Assembly: GCA_026413225.1 (NCBI GenBank)
Contig: CM048553.1
Coordinates: 99,422,190-99,486,189, forward strand
Reading direction: 5' to 3'
DNA length: 64,000 nucleotides
Source of the DNA: Otis tarda
Taxonomy: Eukaryota; Chordata; Aves; Otidiformes; Otididae
The first letter of the stretch is position 1. Each line of letters begins with the position of its first letter. A model generated the notes under the pieces. The model saw only the letters and a list, made by a program, of their open reading frames with translations, ran no database searches and had not been told where the DNA came from. The position numbers were made by a program, and so were the translations under genes. Below are positions 1 through 12,936 of this stretch, in pieces.

Positions 1-3000
1 TCCCCTTTGTCTAGTCACACTTCATGAGCGTGACTGTCCTGTGCTGGTGCAGACAAAGGGACCTCATGGATAGAAGGAGCCCCAGCCCTGTCCCTGTCCC
101 CAGGCACTACCTCCCTCCTCCCCTCTGAGCAATCTCCCACCCAACATTTTAGAAAATTAAAGCTAAGTAGAAAATGATGAAAGCTTATTACCTGTAAATT
201 ACCTGACTAATCACATTCTCTCTCTTGGGACCTATTACACTTCTGAGTCTGCAACCTCATCATCCTTGCAGGCAAGCTCTCCCCATTTCCCGGTTTTGTT
301 CATCAGGTTCATCCAGAATATTTGCTAATTTCTTTGTTTTCCTCCAAGCTAGCAGTTTAGTCTTGCCAGGCCCTGAGCTCTCTCTGGGAGAGCAATTAAG
401 CACATGCTTGACTTTAAGCATGTGAAGCTGATGGCAATTAGGAAAAGGGCAGGTTCTACAGCAATCTCTTTTTTTTCCTGGCAATTCCTTAGATAGGTGG
501 GATGAACTGTCCTCTAGGGACGTTTGTCTCTCTCCATTAACTTATGAGGAAATCCTGAAAGCTTATACACCGGTAAGAGCAGTGGGAATATACCAGCCAA
601 GACCAAGCATGTGCATCCTTTGAGTAGGGTATTTTGACTCACATGGAAGGTAAGTCAAACACTATTTTTAGCATCCTTTATTGATTCCTGTATAATTTCC
701 CTTGCTCTTCCTGTGGAAGTTCCTTCCTTTCCAGTAACACCAGCATTTGAAGTACCACATCAATCCCTATTATGTGTCAAACCTGACTTTTTTTTTTTCC
801 CAAGCCTCAGCATGATGCGGAAACTCTTAAACACAAAGTCTTCCTGTAATTTAAACACCCAACTGTATGTGTAATTCAAATAAGATGTGGTGAGTACTAA
901 TGAAGTTACCCCCAGGCTTGGAAGATAGTACAGCTTTCTGGATTGTTCGTGGGAGGGTCAATAGAGAGCCACAAAATACTTTATCTTGCCAGAGAAAAGA
1001 AGAAACAGCTCAATGGGGGCTAAACTCGAAATGATTTTTGGCTCTGTTGACTCTATAACATCCCTTTTGTGGTTCTGATTTATTCTTCCCTTCTGAAAAT
1101 TGCAGGAAAAAAAAAAAAAGCAGTTATTCGCAATTTTATTATACTTGCTCTCAAGCAAGCTGGCTTTCTATCCCCCAGAAATCTCTTGAGGAGTTTCTGC
1201 TTTTAAAACACTTCCACCACCAAAAAGAATTGATGTTTAAATCAAATCAAAATAATGGAGAGAGTCTGGCCACTAATTATGAAAGTCAGATTTAAAGGTG
1301 AAAGCCAAGCAGCAAGTGCCAGCACCTACTGTGTCTCGATAAACAAAATCAGGCCCCGTGAGGTGCAGAGTAAACAAGTGTTTTCAGCCTGAGTGGCAGT
1401 GTATCTTATATCAGAGCTATTTAGACCAAGTTCTGTCTGTGAGCGTTTATCCATAAAGCACTGAGCGAAGCAAGTGCTGTGCAGTTTGCTCATTAACTAT
1501 TTTCTCTCATGCGTTTGGTATTTGTATGCCAGCCTTTGCCTCAGGATGTAGCAAACGCTATCGATTTTGCGTGGGATGACAGCAGGCAGAAAGGACCTTG
1601 ATCATTTTCGCATCTTAAGGACAAATAGCAGGAATCTCTGTTGCTTCCACCAAAGGTCTTGGGGCCATGCTTTTAAGAAGCATCCAGTCCTCTAAAAATG
1701 CCAAGGGACACTCAATGGGACTAAAAAAAAAAGCTAGACTGGCTTCTTTGCTTCTCCGAAGTATAAAATATTTGGCTGTAATCTGTTAGAGCTAAACACT
1801 AAGTTTTCATCACAGAAACTGTGAGCAAAAGCATTGAACACAACCACATTGAAGCACTGGGACCCACCACCTTCTCAGCATTCACAAACTACCATGTGTG
1901 TACACACCAGAGAAAGACAGATGAGCGGAGAAAGATTTAGCTATTTATGCTACATGTATATAGCAGAGAAGCCAGAATGGGGCGTGATGCTCTGAATTCA
2001 TGGCTTTTCCACATTGGGCAAAATCCTCCCATAAACTGCCGTATGTGGGAAATGAAGGGGTTAACAGAAGTGATGATGCTTGTGACTCTGCTGTGCTTCC
2101 CAACAAATAATATTTTTTGGCTGCCACCTAGGCAAGGGCACGCCAGGTCCATGCCAAGCTGCTCTGTAAAATAAGGGGCTTCTTGACCTCCCACTGCCCA
2201 GGTTTGGTGAAACAAGCGTGGAGCTGATACACACCAAAGAAAGGAAAGGGGCCATTTTTAACTCCTGAGGATATCGTGACAGCCAACAAAGTATGGGAAA
2301 GCTGGGTAAGATTTTCATTACAGCTGTTTTCTGTCCAGTTCAGGTGACCCCTGTGGGGATGTGTGAACCCCAAAAGGCTTTGAAGGAGGCTTGAAATATT
2401 TGGTTAATTGGGACAAACTGATACACTCAATGTCACAGAAGAATTTTCTGTCCTCATACCTAGGTGACCAGTTTGGTTTTAGAATGCCAAGACCAGATGC
2501 TTAACAAATAATTCACAGGCTGCAATATTTTTATCATTTTCTTCTAAACTCTGAAGACTTTCAAATGCTTCATGAAACTTGAGTAAAAGCTAAACTCAGC
2601 AACTGCTAAGCACCTTGCTCAAAAATTTAGCCATCTACTTTGCTTCACGATTCTGAAATGCTTTAGTTGAATGTTCTTGTGCAACACTAGCCCCAGCTTC
2701 CACGGTGTGCATTAGGACTGTCATAAATAAGTTGTGAGTTACATGGGCCTGACATGGTATTTATGAAAAGATCATATTTGCTCCTTTGAAATAGCCACCC
2801 AGCAGAAAGTCTGTCTCTTGTACAAAGACATTTATTCGGTGCATCCCCTTTAAAGGTCAGGAAAGAAAACTGAGAAGACGGGTAATTGCAAAACTTGTTA
2901 TAGAAATGTGCTCTTATCTGCTGGACAAGAAGGCAATGCTAAGAAGGCAGGGAGGTGAGCTAAAGCAGGCTCAGGGAAGATGCAAATTCCAGGACCCTCA

Positions 3001-6000
3001 CGTAGGCAGATGTTACGAAAGGAATTCCTCCTCTCCTTGCCAGCTCCGAGGAGCACTGCGCTGTCTCCGGCCAGCAGCGGAGGCATCTGAGGCATGAAAG
3101 AGCCATACACCATTTACCCCACCTACCAACTATTTGCAAGAGCGGGAACAGGGAGGAAAAAATATTTCTATATTTTAACATGGCATTTGGGCTACCTTAT
3201 TTTGTTATGACTATCCTTTTAAATCCCAAATCAACCTTCCTATTCAGACATAAAATCTGATCTGGCAGACATTTCAACACCAGACCCTCTTTTCTGTTGA
3301 CTCCAGCAGATTTAAGGAGATTTTTTGACCAGTATTGCTGTTAATTTCAAATAGACATTTGGCTTATCTGGTAGATAACAACTTAAAAAATAACATGGTG
3401 TTATTCTGCTCCCTCTTCCTTAGGATTTGTTCTCTGAGTCTGTCATAGGATTTGTTCTCCGAGAATGACATTACCCTGTTTTGCCTACTGCAGTACTTTC
3501 TGTCCACATTCTCACCAATCTCCAAGTCATGCCCATGAAGCACTTGCTGCACTTTGTTACATGACAATGAAGACTGGTGTTTTGCTTGGTAACATATAGA
3601 AGAACCTAACTAACTTTTAGCACATCTTTCCTTTACTTTGGTGGGGCTTACGGTCTTTGCTGAGACTGAGCGTTACTGCACACCTGAAGCACAAGCTTTA
3701 ATCCTTCGCCTTGCGGCTGGGCTTGTACCGATGTGTTGAAGGGCTTGAAGTGGTCCATCACCAAGCGCGGTACAAGTTTTTAAACCAAGCTTTCTGGGGC
3801 AACTCCAAATCAGGTACTGCAGTGCAGGAAGGAAGGATGGGCAAGACTGATCGCCTTGCAAAGTGGGGAGTTTCTTACTCAGGAGGAGGTACACTCGTTG
3901 CAGGTGCTGCTTGTTCTCATGAGTAAGCACAAATTACAATTTCCAAGTTTCTGGCACTGGTAAAACTTACTGAGGAGACAGAAAGCCCAGCACAGAGGGG
4001 CAGGGAGGCACGCGGTATCGGCTAGATCCACCGAGCCTCAAATGTAAGATGTCCAAGGACTCCTAAAGCAGCAAAAATTCTCCTCCATAAAGACCAGCTG
4101 AAGATGTAGTTCTTTTGAAATCACAAGATGTGTGTAATTCCTCCATATACATCAGCTGTTTCTTCATTTTATTCATCTAGAAATAACAAAAGGAGATGTC
4201 AGAGCTTGTTTAGAGTTAGGTGACAAGCACCGTGTAATGGAGGACCACATTTCTTAACCGTAAAATGAGACAAGTGGTGTGCCAGCGAGACTGCAAAATA
4301 AAGGAAAATATATCATCATTTGTGGTAGCACCCTAAAGCCCCCACAATTTAATGTCTCACTTTTATTTTCAGTATCGGTGCGTGAATCTGAAATGGTCAA
4401 AGAAACCAGAATAAAACACCAAAGTGCTTGTTTTTGAACTGGAGTGGGCCATGTCACCCGAGAGCAGGGCCTGTCCCATGCTCCGGTGGCTGAGCCAGGG
4501 CAGAGGTACCCGGAGAAGAGAGCACTGGGCTCCAACACCAGCATTGCCCTGGCTCCACTGCCACCTCGGGAAGCCTTTCGCATCCCCACCGCTGTTATTC
4601 CTTTTATCACTCTCACAAAGGCGTTAATTGCTTCACGCTTCCAAGGGCTATTCTTTTAATAAGCGGCTGCTCCATCGGCTGTATGCCCGGCCGACTGGAA
4701 ACATTGGGTTTCGCTGGTGTTTTCGCCAATGCAGCGGGAGAATAGAGCCAGCCGCAAATCAAGCAGCAAAACATGTAAGCACTGAGCAGGCTGGGATATA
4801 CAGCCATCTCCTGCCAAGTGAATGAAACATTAGCATTCTGCTCTCCATCCGACGTCCACAATCGTTAGGGTAAAAATAAAATATGAACTTAAAGCATTTG
4901 CACAACAGCCATCAGACCATAATGAGATTTCTATCCCGTGGTCCCTTGGATACTTTAGACTGTCAGGCCCAGCAGTTCAAAGCATATGGTTTAGATTTAT
5001 GTTTTACACATATCAGGCTTAAGGCATACATCTGGAAGAATGCATTTAGAGTGGATAAAGGTGAACTGTTGTGGAAAAATCTTCAGTGTCTCAAACCTGA
5101 GCTTTGCTTTTTTTAAAACTATTATTATTATTCTATTCTAATTTTTTTTTTTTTTTTGCCTTCCTGTGTCCCACCTAAAAGCACACATGTAGCATCCTAC
5201 CTCATTTCTGTCCCTGGAAAGATTACAGTAATTACTAAATTACAACTCTTCCCTCCTCAGTGTTCTTAAATCAACCCACAGGAGAAATACAGGAATTAAA
5301 TATAAGGAAATCGAAATGCTGGGATGGCTACTTCAAACACATGTGCCAGAAAAATGTTTATGTGTGGATAAAAAGCCAACTGCTATTTACCCCTCTGGAA
5401 CAGGCATACTGTAATAACAGTAATAACAGACATACTGTAAGCATCACTTCCATCAACTATACAGATTTAAAAAGCAGAGTTCCACAGTAAACTACCTGCC
5501 CCATCTAATAAATCGAGAATAAAAAGGGGGAAGCCGGACCTGAGACATAGGGACCCCTGTCCCCACTTAACTTTGGGCTTCTGCAGGAGCACAGGCTCGT
5601 GCTTAAAACCACAACGGCACAACCTTTGTCCCTCACAGCTTTGCTAGCGGTGGTGTGTCCGTGTTGTTTCAAGCTACACACACGGCTCGAGTCACAGGTC
5701 AGAGCTCCACAAAACATGCACTAGCGACTGCTGTGATAGATCCTGACATCCTCCTTGCACCTGCTTTCCTTCTTTTATGAGTTATGTGCATTGAGGAAGA
5801 CAAGAGGGAGGGAAGACATGAAGCTCGTGCTGCTCAGAGGAGTCTCCCCATGGTTATCTGTGGAGCTCCTTGTGGAGCTATGCAATGAGGAGGAGCACTG
5901 GCACTGATTTTAGTACAGCTAGTAACTATAATTTTATTCTTTCAGGTTTTTAATTTACAAGCAGTGAACACCCACAGTCCTCTTGGTGGCTCTGCCCATA

Positions 6001-9000
6001 ACTGAAGATCTTCAAGAGTCTGATTATGTGTAGCCAGAAAGGGAGACCAGATCCTTAATTCATTTATGAAAGGGCTTTGAAAATGCATGTATTTGATGCT
6101 GTTGAGAAATGGGAACAACGTAAGGGATGCAAAGAAAGCAGTATGAGCCCAGAAGATAACTTTCAGCTGTCTAGGAGTTCAGCAAAAGCTGAATATTTGT
6201 ATATGCGTGTGAGCTGAGTAAGGCTGTGCAGAAAGTCAGCGTGGTTTAGACACTGCCAGCGTCTGAGGGTGTGAAGGGAGAGAGTAACAGGTCAAAGATG
6301 ATGGATCAGCTGCAGCATAAAGAAGGAGCCTGACAGCAGTGCTGTCTGTGGCAAGCAAGGGAGCCGGTACCAGGGATGGCTTTGGAAGAATCGATATCGC
6401 ACTTTGCTGAGGAATATGTTCATTCAGAAACAATTACATGAGAGTGCAGAGCGGCTGCCCCCCTATAAATAGCAGATTAGCTCGCTATTTATAGGAACCT
6501 CTCACACACCTTTAAAAACCTTCTCCTTGCAGCCTTGTCCCTCTCTTTAGTGCATATAATTGACTTGGTCAGTATTTCTCAAGGCTACTGACCTCAAGGT
6601 GCCATCGCTGGGAGGGATAACCATGAACCACCTGGAGACGGCTGAGGAAGACATCTGGGCTTTGCATCACCTTTGCTCTGAGAGAGCATCCAGTGAGCCA
6701 CACCAGCGTGTCAGTGAAACTGAGCCTTACTCCAGAAGGTGGCAGCAGATTTAATTAGGAGGGTGAGTGTTTCTGGCCTGGGGCCCCTTCCTTTGCTTAC
6801 TTCTTGGTGTCTTGCGTCTGTTGCAAAGTACCTGCTAGTGCATTTTCTACTGCATGCCTCTGTAATATTTTTGATGAAATAGATTTTGATCACTATTGTT
6901 CCCCATGAGAATTTGGGGACTTTTTTCTTCTGTTAGTTTTTTATTCTGAGAACAACCTTTCTGGCGTCAGTGAACAAACCGCGCAGACTTAAGGCAAACT
7001 CTAAAGCAAAGCAACAAGCTCATTTCAGGAAAAACTTTGCTCGATATACTGTTGATATGCAACCTCTGAGGAGACAGTAACAGCTGTCCTCTTTGACTGG
7101 AATGCCTAGAATATTTAAGAACCTAAGTAAGTTGCTTTCTCTTGAGAGATGCTGAAGAGACAATGTCCATTTGTCATAAGGTGCTAAATGTAGATCTCAG
7201 GGTCTGCACCAAGGACTCCAAATTTGAAAATGTTGGCTGATATTCTTGCTGTCTCACTGGATCAGTTCCTGGTGGCCATGACATAAATGGGGACATGAAC
7301 CACTTTCTGCTTATCTCAGTCCGTGATGTATCTGTTTTTATAGGCAACAGTAGCTGAGAGCAGAATTTAGGCCACTGTACCCTGTGGGGAACTGCAGGCC
7401 CAGATATGTTCGGAGCTCACCATGGATCATTCTTGTGCATAGTGAGCGTCCTTGTGCATGCTCTAAGCTCAAAACAAATTTCAGGTGATTTGAATTGATC
7501 AGCTAACTGTCTCTCATTGAGGGTTGACTGAAATTACTCAGTTTAACTCAAAATACCTTGGGCTAAAAGCATGTACATGGGTAATTACCATGAATCATGG
7601 GGAGCACTGACCACTTTGCCTGAACTCCTCTGTTCCCCTCTGGTCTGTCACTGAAGTGCACGCCGTGGCTCAAGGTCACGTTCTGGCTCTACCAATCCTT
7701 GGGCAGATCCAGTGTGAAAGGCTGTGAATCCAGCCCTACCAATATGAATACTAGTCTGTCCCCTCCTAAATACTCCTCACTGATGCTGAGATGTGCTTTC
7801 ATACAGTTTACTGACATTTCTCACTGTTCGTCATGCTGTGCACTTTCAGCAATGGCTTTCTTCGCACAGATCCCCGTTAGCTGTGTCTGAGGTCTTCACC
7901 TTGCAGCCTTTTACTGGACAAAATGCCGTTTAGCTTTAAAAGGTGCTATCAGCCAAATGAGCCTTATTTATCCCTGAACATGACTTTGAGAGGAGTAACA
8001 GAAAGTCCAGCTCTGGTCTTAGGTAAGCTTAGGCTGGCTCAGCAGCCAGGACTTTGGTAGGAGCTGTGTGAATTCAGCCATTAACCCATATGAACAACAC
8101 ATTGAAACTTTAGTGAAAACAAAAAAAGCATCAGGTGAGTGTTTTTTCTCCTACTCTTCCTTTCTATCCCCAATGTAAAGTGCTATCGAATAGGACACAA
8201 TTAATATTTGCTTCTTAACAGCAAGCACTTGCGTGCGAGTTTATATTTAGAATGGGAGTGGTTTCAGATGAGGGCAGAGAGTTGCTGCCAGACATTGTTG
8301 TTGCCTCTTTAATGGAATATACAGCTTGCCTTCCTCTTTACATAGCAGAATGGCCTTGTATAACCAATTATTAAAGCTTGCAAGCCTTCCTCAGGCCCAT
8401 AGATGGCATATTCCAACTATTTGTGTTCTGTGAAACCAGCAGTGCAATGGAGAGCAGCACGACCTAAAAGGCAAGATTAAAACCGAAATGTTTCTTCATT
8501 TCAGAATAGAAATGGTAGAGGTTTTTTTTCCCTGAAATTCAAAGGCAGAGAAGCGAGGAGCTCAGAGGAGACTTGGTGAATGTCCACAATGGATTCCCAC
8601 CGGTTACCCCTTGTCTGATGATAGACAAGAAAAGCAAAGTGATGGCACAAAGAGTTTATGTTTTCTTGAAACCAAAAGCAGACTGGAAAATGAGGCACAA
8701 AATGTAATGCAGATTGGGATTGCAAAAAAGCACACCACTGATGAATCCTGGAAGAACCACAGACTCTCTTCCATGCTAGCTTTATAGTGGCCTCAGTGCT
8801 GCAACTGTCTAAGCTGTTGAAGGCTGATCAGTTGTTACACCCGTGAGTGGCCTTCCTGGACAAGAAAGGCAACAGAAGGGAAAGAAAAAGGACCAGGACT
8901 CAAGTCTGTTTTCTGAGAGAGCTAACTGTTAAAAAGCCTGAAGAGAATAAAAGATGGGCAAGATGAAGTAGGCCCAGCTGACCCATCTGTGCTTGCAGAA

Positions 9001-9027
9001 CTATCTGCCCTTTTGCTTCTTCTATCT
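1..9027. other. Intergenic, no supported gene
   Basis: I find no exon, RNA gene or recognisable transposon here. Open frames are at most about 120 codons, overlap on both strands and match no family I know. Small features: a 25-bp period duplication of TAGGATTTGTTCTC at 3421 and 3446, a T run near 5142-5158, and a duplicated CATACTGTAA at about 5405-5440. This is distal flank beyond the 3' end of SCGN. Confidence 0.6.
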
Positions 9028-9312
9028 CAAAGGAGGTTGTAGGGAGGCAGGTGTTGGTCTCTTCTCCCATATAACTTGTGACAGGACAAGAGGAAATGGC
9101 CTCAAGTTGAGTCAGAGGAGGTTTAGGCTGGATATTAGGAAACACTTCTTTACTGAAAGAGTGATCAGGCACTGGAACAGACTGCCCAGGGAAGTGGTGG
9201 AGTCACCATCCCTGGAAGTGTTCAAAGAACGTGTAGACGTGGCACTCTAGGACATGGTTTAGTAGGCATATTGGAGGTCTCTTTTAACCTTAAAGATTCT
9301 ATGATTCTATAC
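9028..9312 (+). mobile_element. CR1 fragment, 3' end, sense orientation
   Basis: 5'-truncated CR1 non-LTR retrotransposon. It carries the usual tail of the second reading frame and 3' UTR (GACAGGACAAGAGG, then GGCTGGATATTAGG, then CACTGGAACAG) and ends with the ATTCTATGATTCTAT terminus near 9312. It is of the same subfamily as the inverted copy at 24443-24748. Not coding. Confidence 0.9.
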
Positions 9313-11516
9313 TATGCTAGCAGAGAGCTCAGCAGCATGCCCTTTTAGTAAATGTGTGCTATACTGATGAGTTCAACCTTTATCAAGGTTTGCCACACTT
9401 TTTTGTGGATTTTGGCACCTTCTGCACTGTAAACGAAAGGAAAACTTGCAGTTTGCAGAGCAAGGTTTGCTATTGCAGGGTTGAAGGTACCTTTGTAATG
9501 TAAACTGCAATCCATCTGGAGATCTGCAGCAAAGCTCACCAAAACCTAACAAAATAAACAGCGGATGGAGAGAGTTTATATTGGAAATTATATCAATAAC
9601 AGCATTAGTAAACCAGGTCACATGCAAGGGTGCTGAAAATTCATCAGAAATTGTTCTGATGATCCTTAAATAACAAAGACTTCTTTGGTTTTGTAATGCA
9701 TGCGATGGTGAAATTTCCAGTGTCCTTGAAGCTTGCCAAGAATGGGAAAAAGGAAAGGAAAATTAAGGAAAGAGAGGGGAATGTACTGCAAATACGGGAT
9801 GACAGAGGGCAGAGAAATGTGGAATGAGCTTTGATGCGGAGCAGATGTACCCCCGCATTCCACAGGCAAAACTGATGCCAATGAGGAGGGAAACGTCTCC
9901 TATCTCCTTTTAGCTTTCACACAGAACCGTTCCAGAAACTAGGATAGGTAGCAGGAAGATTTCTAATAAAACCACCCAAACTTTTTCTATAGAAGGAGAG
10001 GAGTAAAAAGCAGGCAGAGAAAGAATTACACTCTCAGGTACACCGCAGAGCTTTTCCAAATTACTCCTGGATTCAGACAGTTGGCAAAGTGCCCTATGTT
10101 ACCCTCAATCTGGGGATATTTGCTCTGTCTCCTGGAGATAAAGCTAGAGGGTCATATTTAATGCCTTGTATAGAAGTACTCAATTGACATAATATGCAAA
10201 TAAGGAAATGTATCTGATTTTTTATGTATTGCAATAGTGGAAAATACAAGACAAAGGCATAAGCAATGGCAAATGACATTATTAGTTCAAATATTTTGTC
10301 TTTTTCTAATAACATTAGAGATTATCCTTTCAAGCTGTTAATAATATTCAGAAAAGGGTGATTCAATGGGAGATGCCATGCTAGGACACATGGGGCTGTA
10401 ATGGAGATATCCTTGGCAGAACTGTGGGAGAGGTCCCCATAGAAGCCCCAACGCCACCTCCTCTGCAGAAGGTCTGAAAAAAACAGTGAATTAATGCAAT
10501 GTTTTTTGGTTCAGGACTCATGGGTCTTGTTGGATGAGTGCATGGAGGCCCACCAGGCTTTCACAGCCTGCCCTGGGCAGTAACCGCTGTACAGGAGCCC
10601 ATAGGTTAGGCCTGAGAATGTAAGTTAAGGTTTAAGTTGAAATAAAACCTGCCCTATGGCAGCAAGGAAAGTCTGATGTTTTATTTCACGTGTGCTAGGA
10701 TATATGCAGCAAGGGGCTCTTCTGAGTCCCCAGTGCCTGAATGAAATTGATTGAAGTGCAAAAAAGAGTCAGGTATAAAAAAAGAAAACCTTGAAAGCAA
10801 GGTAATTGCTTCCAGATGTTTAAAATTGCTTTCAGAAATGAATAATCAAACCCTGCACAAGCAAGACACAATAGCAGAGGCAAGAAGAGTCAGGAATATT
10901 TATGAAGAATGCTGGGGAGGGCACCTCTTCTTTCAGCAGGGGTGTAAAAGACTTAACAGCCAACAGCATCCAAAAATCTGTGTTTTGGATGGTGGCTTGC
11001 TATAGACTTTCAGACTGGCAGCTGGTTAAGCAGAAAGGATTGACATGCTAATTACAAATGAATACAGCCATGACAAGTGTTGTTGGCCACAAGTTTTTCA
11101 GGCCTTAATTAAATGTGATAAGACACACAAAAGCTTGGTTTATTGAGCCGACAGCATGGGGCCACTGCCTGTCACTCATCTTTGCATGTGGCCTTATAAT
11201 AAACAGAACGGTAAACTTAGAGCCTTATTTCCCTTTCGACTGGTTTAGTACATGGAGTGTTTGGGCTCATTTAACTTTATTTCAAAACTAGGGTTTTCCT
11301 ATTAGGTCAGTCTGCATATTTTTTTTTTAAACTCAAAAAAAAAAAAGACATCTGCATTGCATTTTAAAGTGCTACAAACAAGTCACTGCAGAGAACTGGG
11401 TCTGATGCTTGCAAGCCCTCCTCCACCTCCTGCCCTGTGGAGCAGATCCCAGGCTCAGGTACCCTAGCGCTCCACTGCATCCTGAATCATACAATCAGTG
11501 TAAAGAACTATGACTG
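9313..11516. other. Intergenic, no supported gene
   Basis: Between two CR1 copies. It contains only short unmatched open frames and an A-rich run at about 11336-11346 directly before the larger CR1. Nothing else recognised. Confidence 0.55.
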
Positions 11517-12936
11517 GAAGAGAGGGAACATAACCCCCATTTTTAAAAAGGGGAACAGATAGGACCTGAGCAACTACAGGCCGGTCAGCCTCACCTCTGT
11601 GCCTGGCAAGGTCATGGAGCAGATTCTCCTGGAAACCATGCTAAGGCTCGTGGAGAGCAAGGAGGTGGTTGGTGACAGCCAACATGGCTTCAACAAGGGC
11701 AGATCGTGCTTGACCAATTTGGTGGCCTTCTATGACGGGGTGACAGCATTGGTGGACAAGGAACAAGCAATGGATATCATCTACCTGGACTTGTGCAAAG
11801 CTTTTGACACTGTCCCACGCAACATCCTTCTCTCTAAACTAGAGAGACATGGGTTTGATGGACGGACCACTCGATGGATAAGGAGTTGGCTGGATGGCCG
11901 CACTCAGAGAGTGGTGGTCAACGGCTCAATGTCCAAGCAGAGACCAGTCATGAGTGGCATCCCTCAGGGGTCCGTGTTGGGCCCGGCCCTGTTCAACATC
12001 TTTGTCAGCGACATGGACAGTGGGATAGAGTGCACCCTCAGCAAGTTTGCCAATGACACCAAGCTGTGTGGTGCCGTCAACACGCTGGAAGGGAGCGATG
12101 CCATCCAGAGGGGCCTGGACAGGCTGGAGAGGTGGGCCCGTGCCAGCCTCAGGAAGTTCAACCAGGCCAAGTGCAAAGTCCTACACGTGGGTCTTAGCAA
12201 TCCCAGGCACAAATACAGACTGGGCGGAGAATGGATCGAGAGCAGCCCTGAGGCCAGGACTTGGGAGTGCTGGTGGACGAGAAGCTCAACATGAGCCGGC
12301 AATGCGCCCTTGCGGCCCAGAAGGCCAACCGCATCCTGGGCTGCATCAAGAGAAGCGTGGCCAGCAGGTCGAGGGAGGTGATTCTCCCCCTCTACTCTGC
12401 CCTGGTGAGACCCCACCTGGAGTACTGTGTCCAGTTCTGGAGCCTCCAACATAAGAAGGACGTGGACCAGTTGGAGAAGGTCCAGAGGTGGGTCACGAAG
12501 ATGATAAGAGAGCTGGAGCACCTTTCCTACGAGGACAGGCTGAGAGAGTTGGGGCTGTTTAGCCTGGAGAAGAGGAGGCTTTGGGGAGACCTGATAGCGG
12601 TCTTCCAGTACCGCAAGGGGGCCTACAAGAAAGATGGGGAGAGGCTGTTCAGTAGGGCCTGTTGCGATAGGACAAGGAGTAATGGTTTTAAAATAGAGGG
12701 GGGTAGATTTAGATTAGATATTAGGAAAAAAATTTTTTACAATGTGAGTTGTAGAGCACTGGAACAGGTTGCCCAGAGAGGTGGTGGATGCCCCATCCCT
12801 GCAAACGTTCAAGGCCAGGCTGGATGAGGCTTTGAGCAACCTGATCTAGTCAGGGATGTCCCTGCTTCTTGCAGGGGGGTTGGACTAGATGACCTTTGAA
12901 GGTCCCTTCCAACCCTAACCATTCTATGATTCTATA
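11517..12936 (+). mobile_element. CR1 retrotransposon, 5'-truncated, 1.4 kb, with reverse-transcriptase region
   Basis: The longest CR1 copy in the window. It enters within the reverse-transcriptase domain (just before [13 protein letters not shown] at about 11566), runs through the C-terminal region and the 3' UTR, and ends with ATTCTATGATTCTATAA near 12936. Full-length CR1 is about 4.5 kb, so roughly the 3' third remains. Truncation at the 5' side is typical of target-primed reverse transcription. The 5' boundary is judged from where protein similarity begins and may be some bases off. Confidence 0.92.
11530..12827 (+). pseudogene. Inactive CR1 ORF2 reverse transcriptase fragment
   Basis: Reads as the CR1 ORF2 polyprotein from the palm of the reverse transcriptase onward. 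Motif A (DLCKAFDTV) is at about 11788-11814, motif B ([10 protein letters not shown]) at about 11956-11985, and motif C reads FANDTKL with codon AAT (Asn) at 12052-12054 where FADD is expected, which removes a catalytic Asp. The frame has a TAG stop at 11560-11562. It then shifts near 12255, apparently through a one-base deletion, so the rest ([20 protein letters not shown] onward to about 12827) is in another frame. The 5' endonuclease part is missing. Dead element, not a host gene. Confidence 0.9.

Noticed and set aside
4254-4616. 120-codon minus-strand open frame
   Set aside because: Overlaps two plus-strand frames of similar quality, shows no domain, and has no supported splice or promoter context.
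11964-12521. 185-codon minus-strand open frame
   Set aside because: Antisense shadow of the CR1 reverse-transcriptase region; no independent protein similarity.
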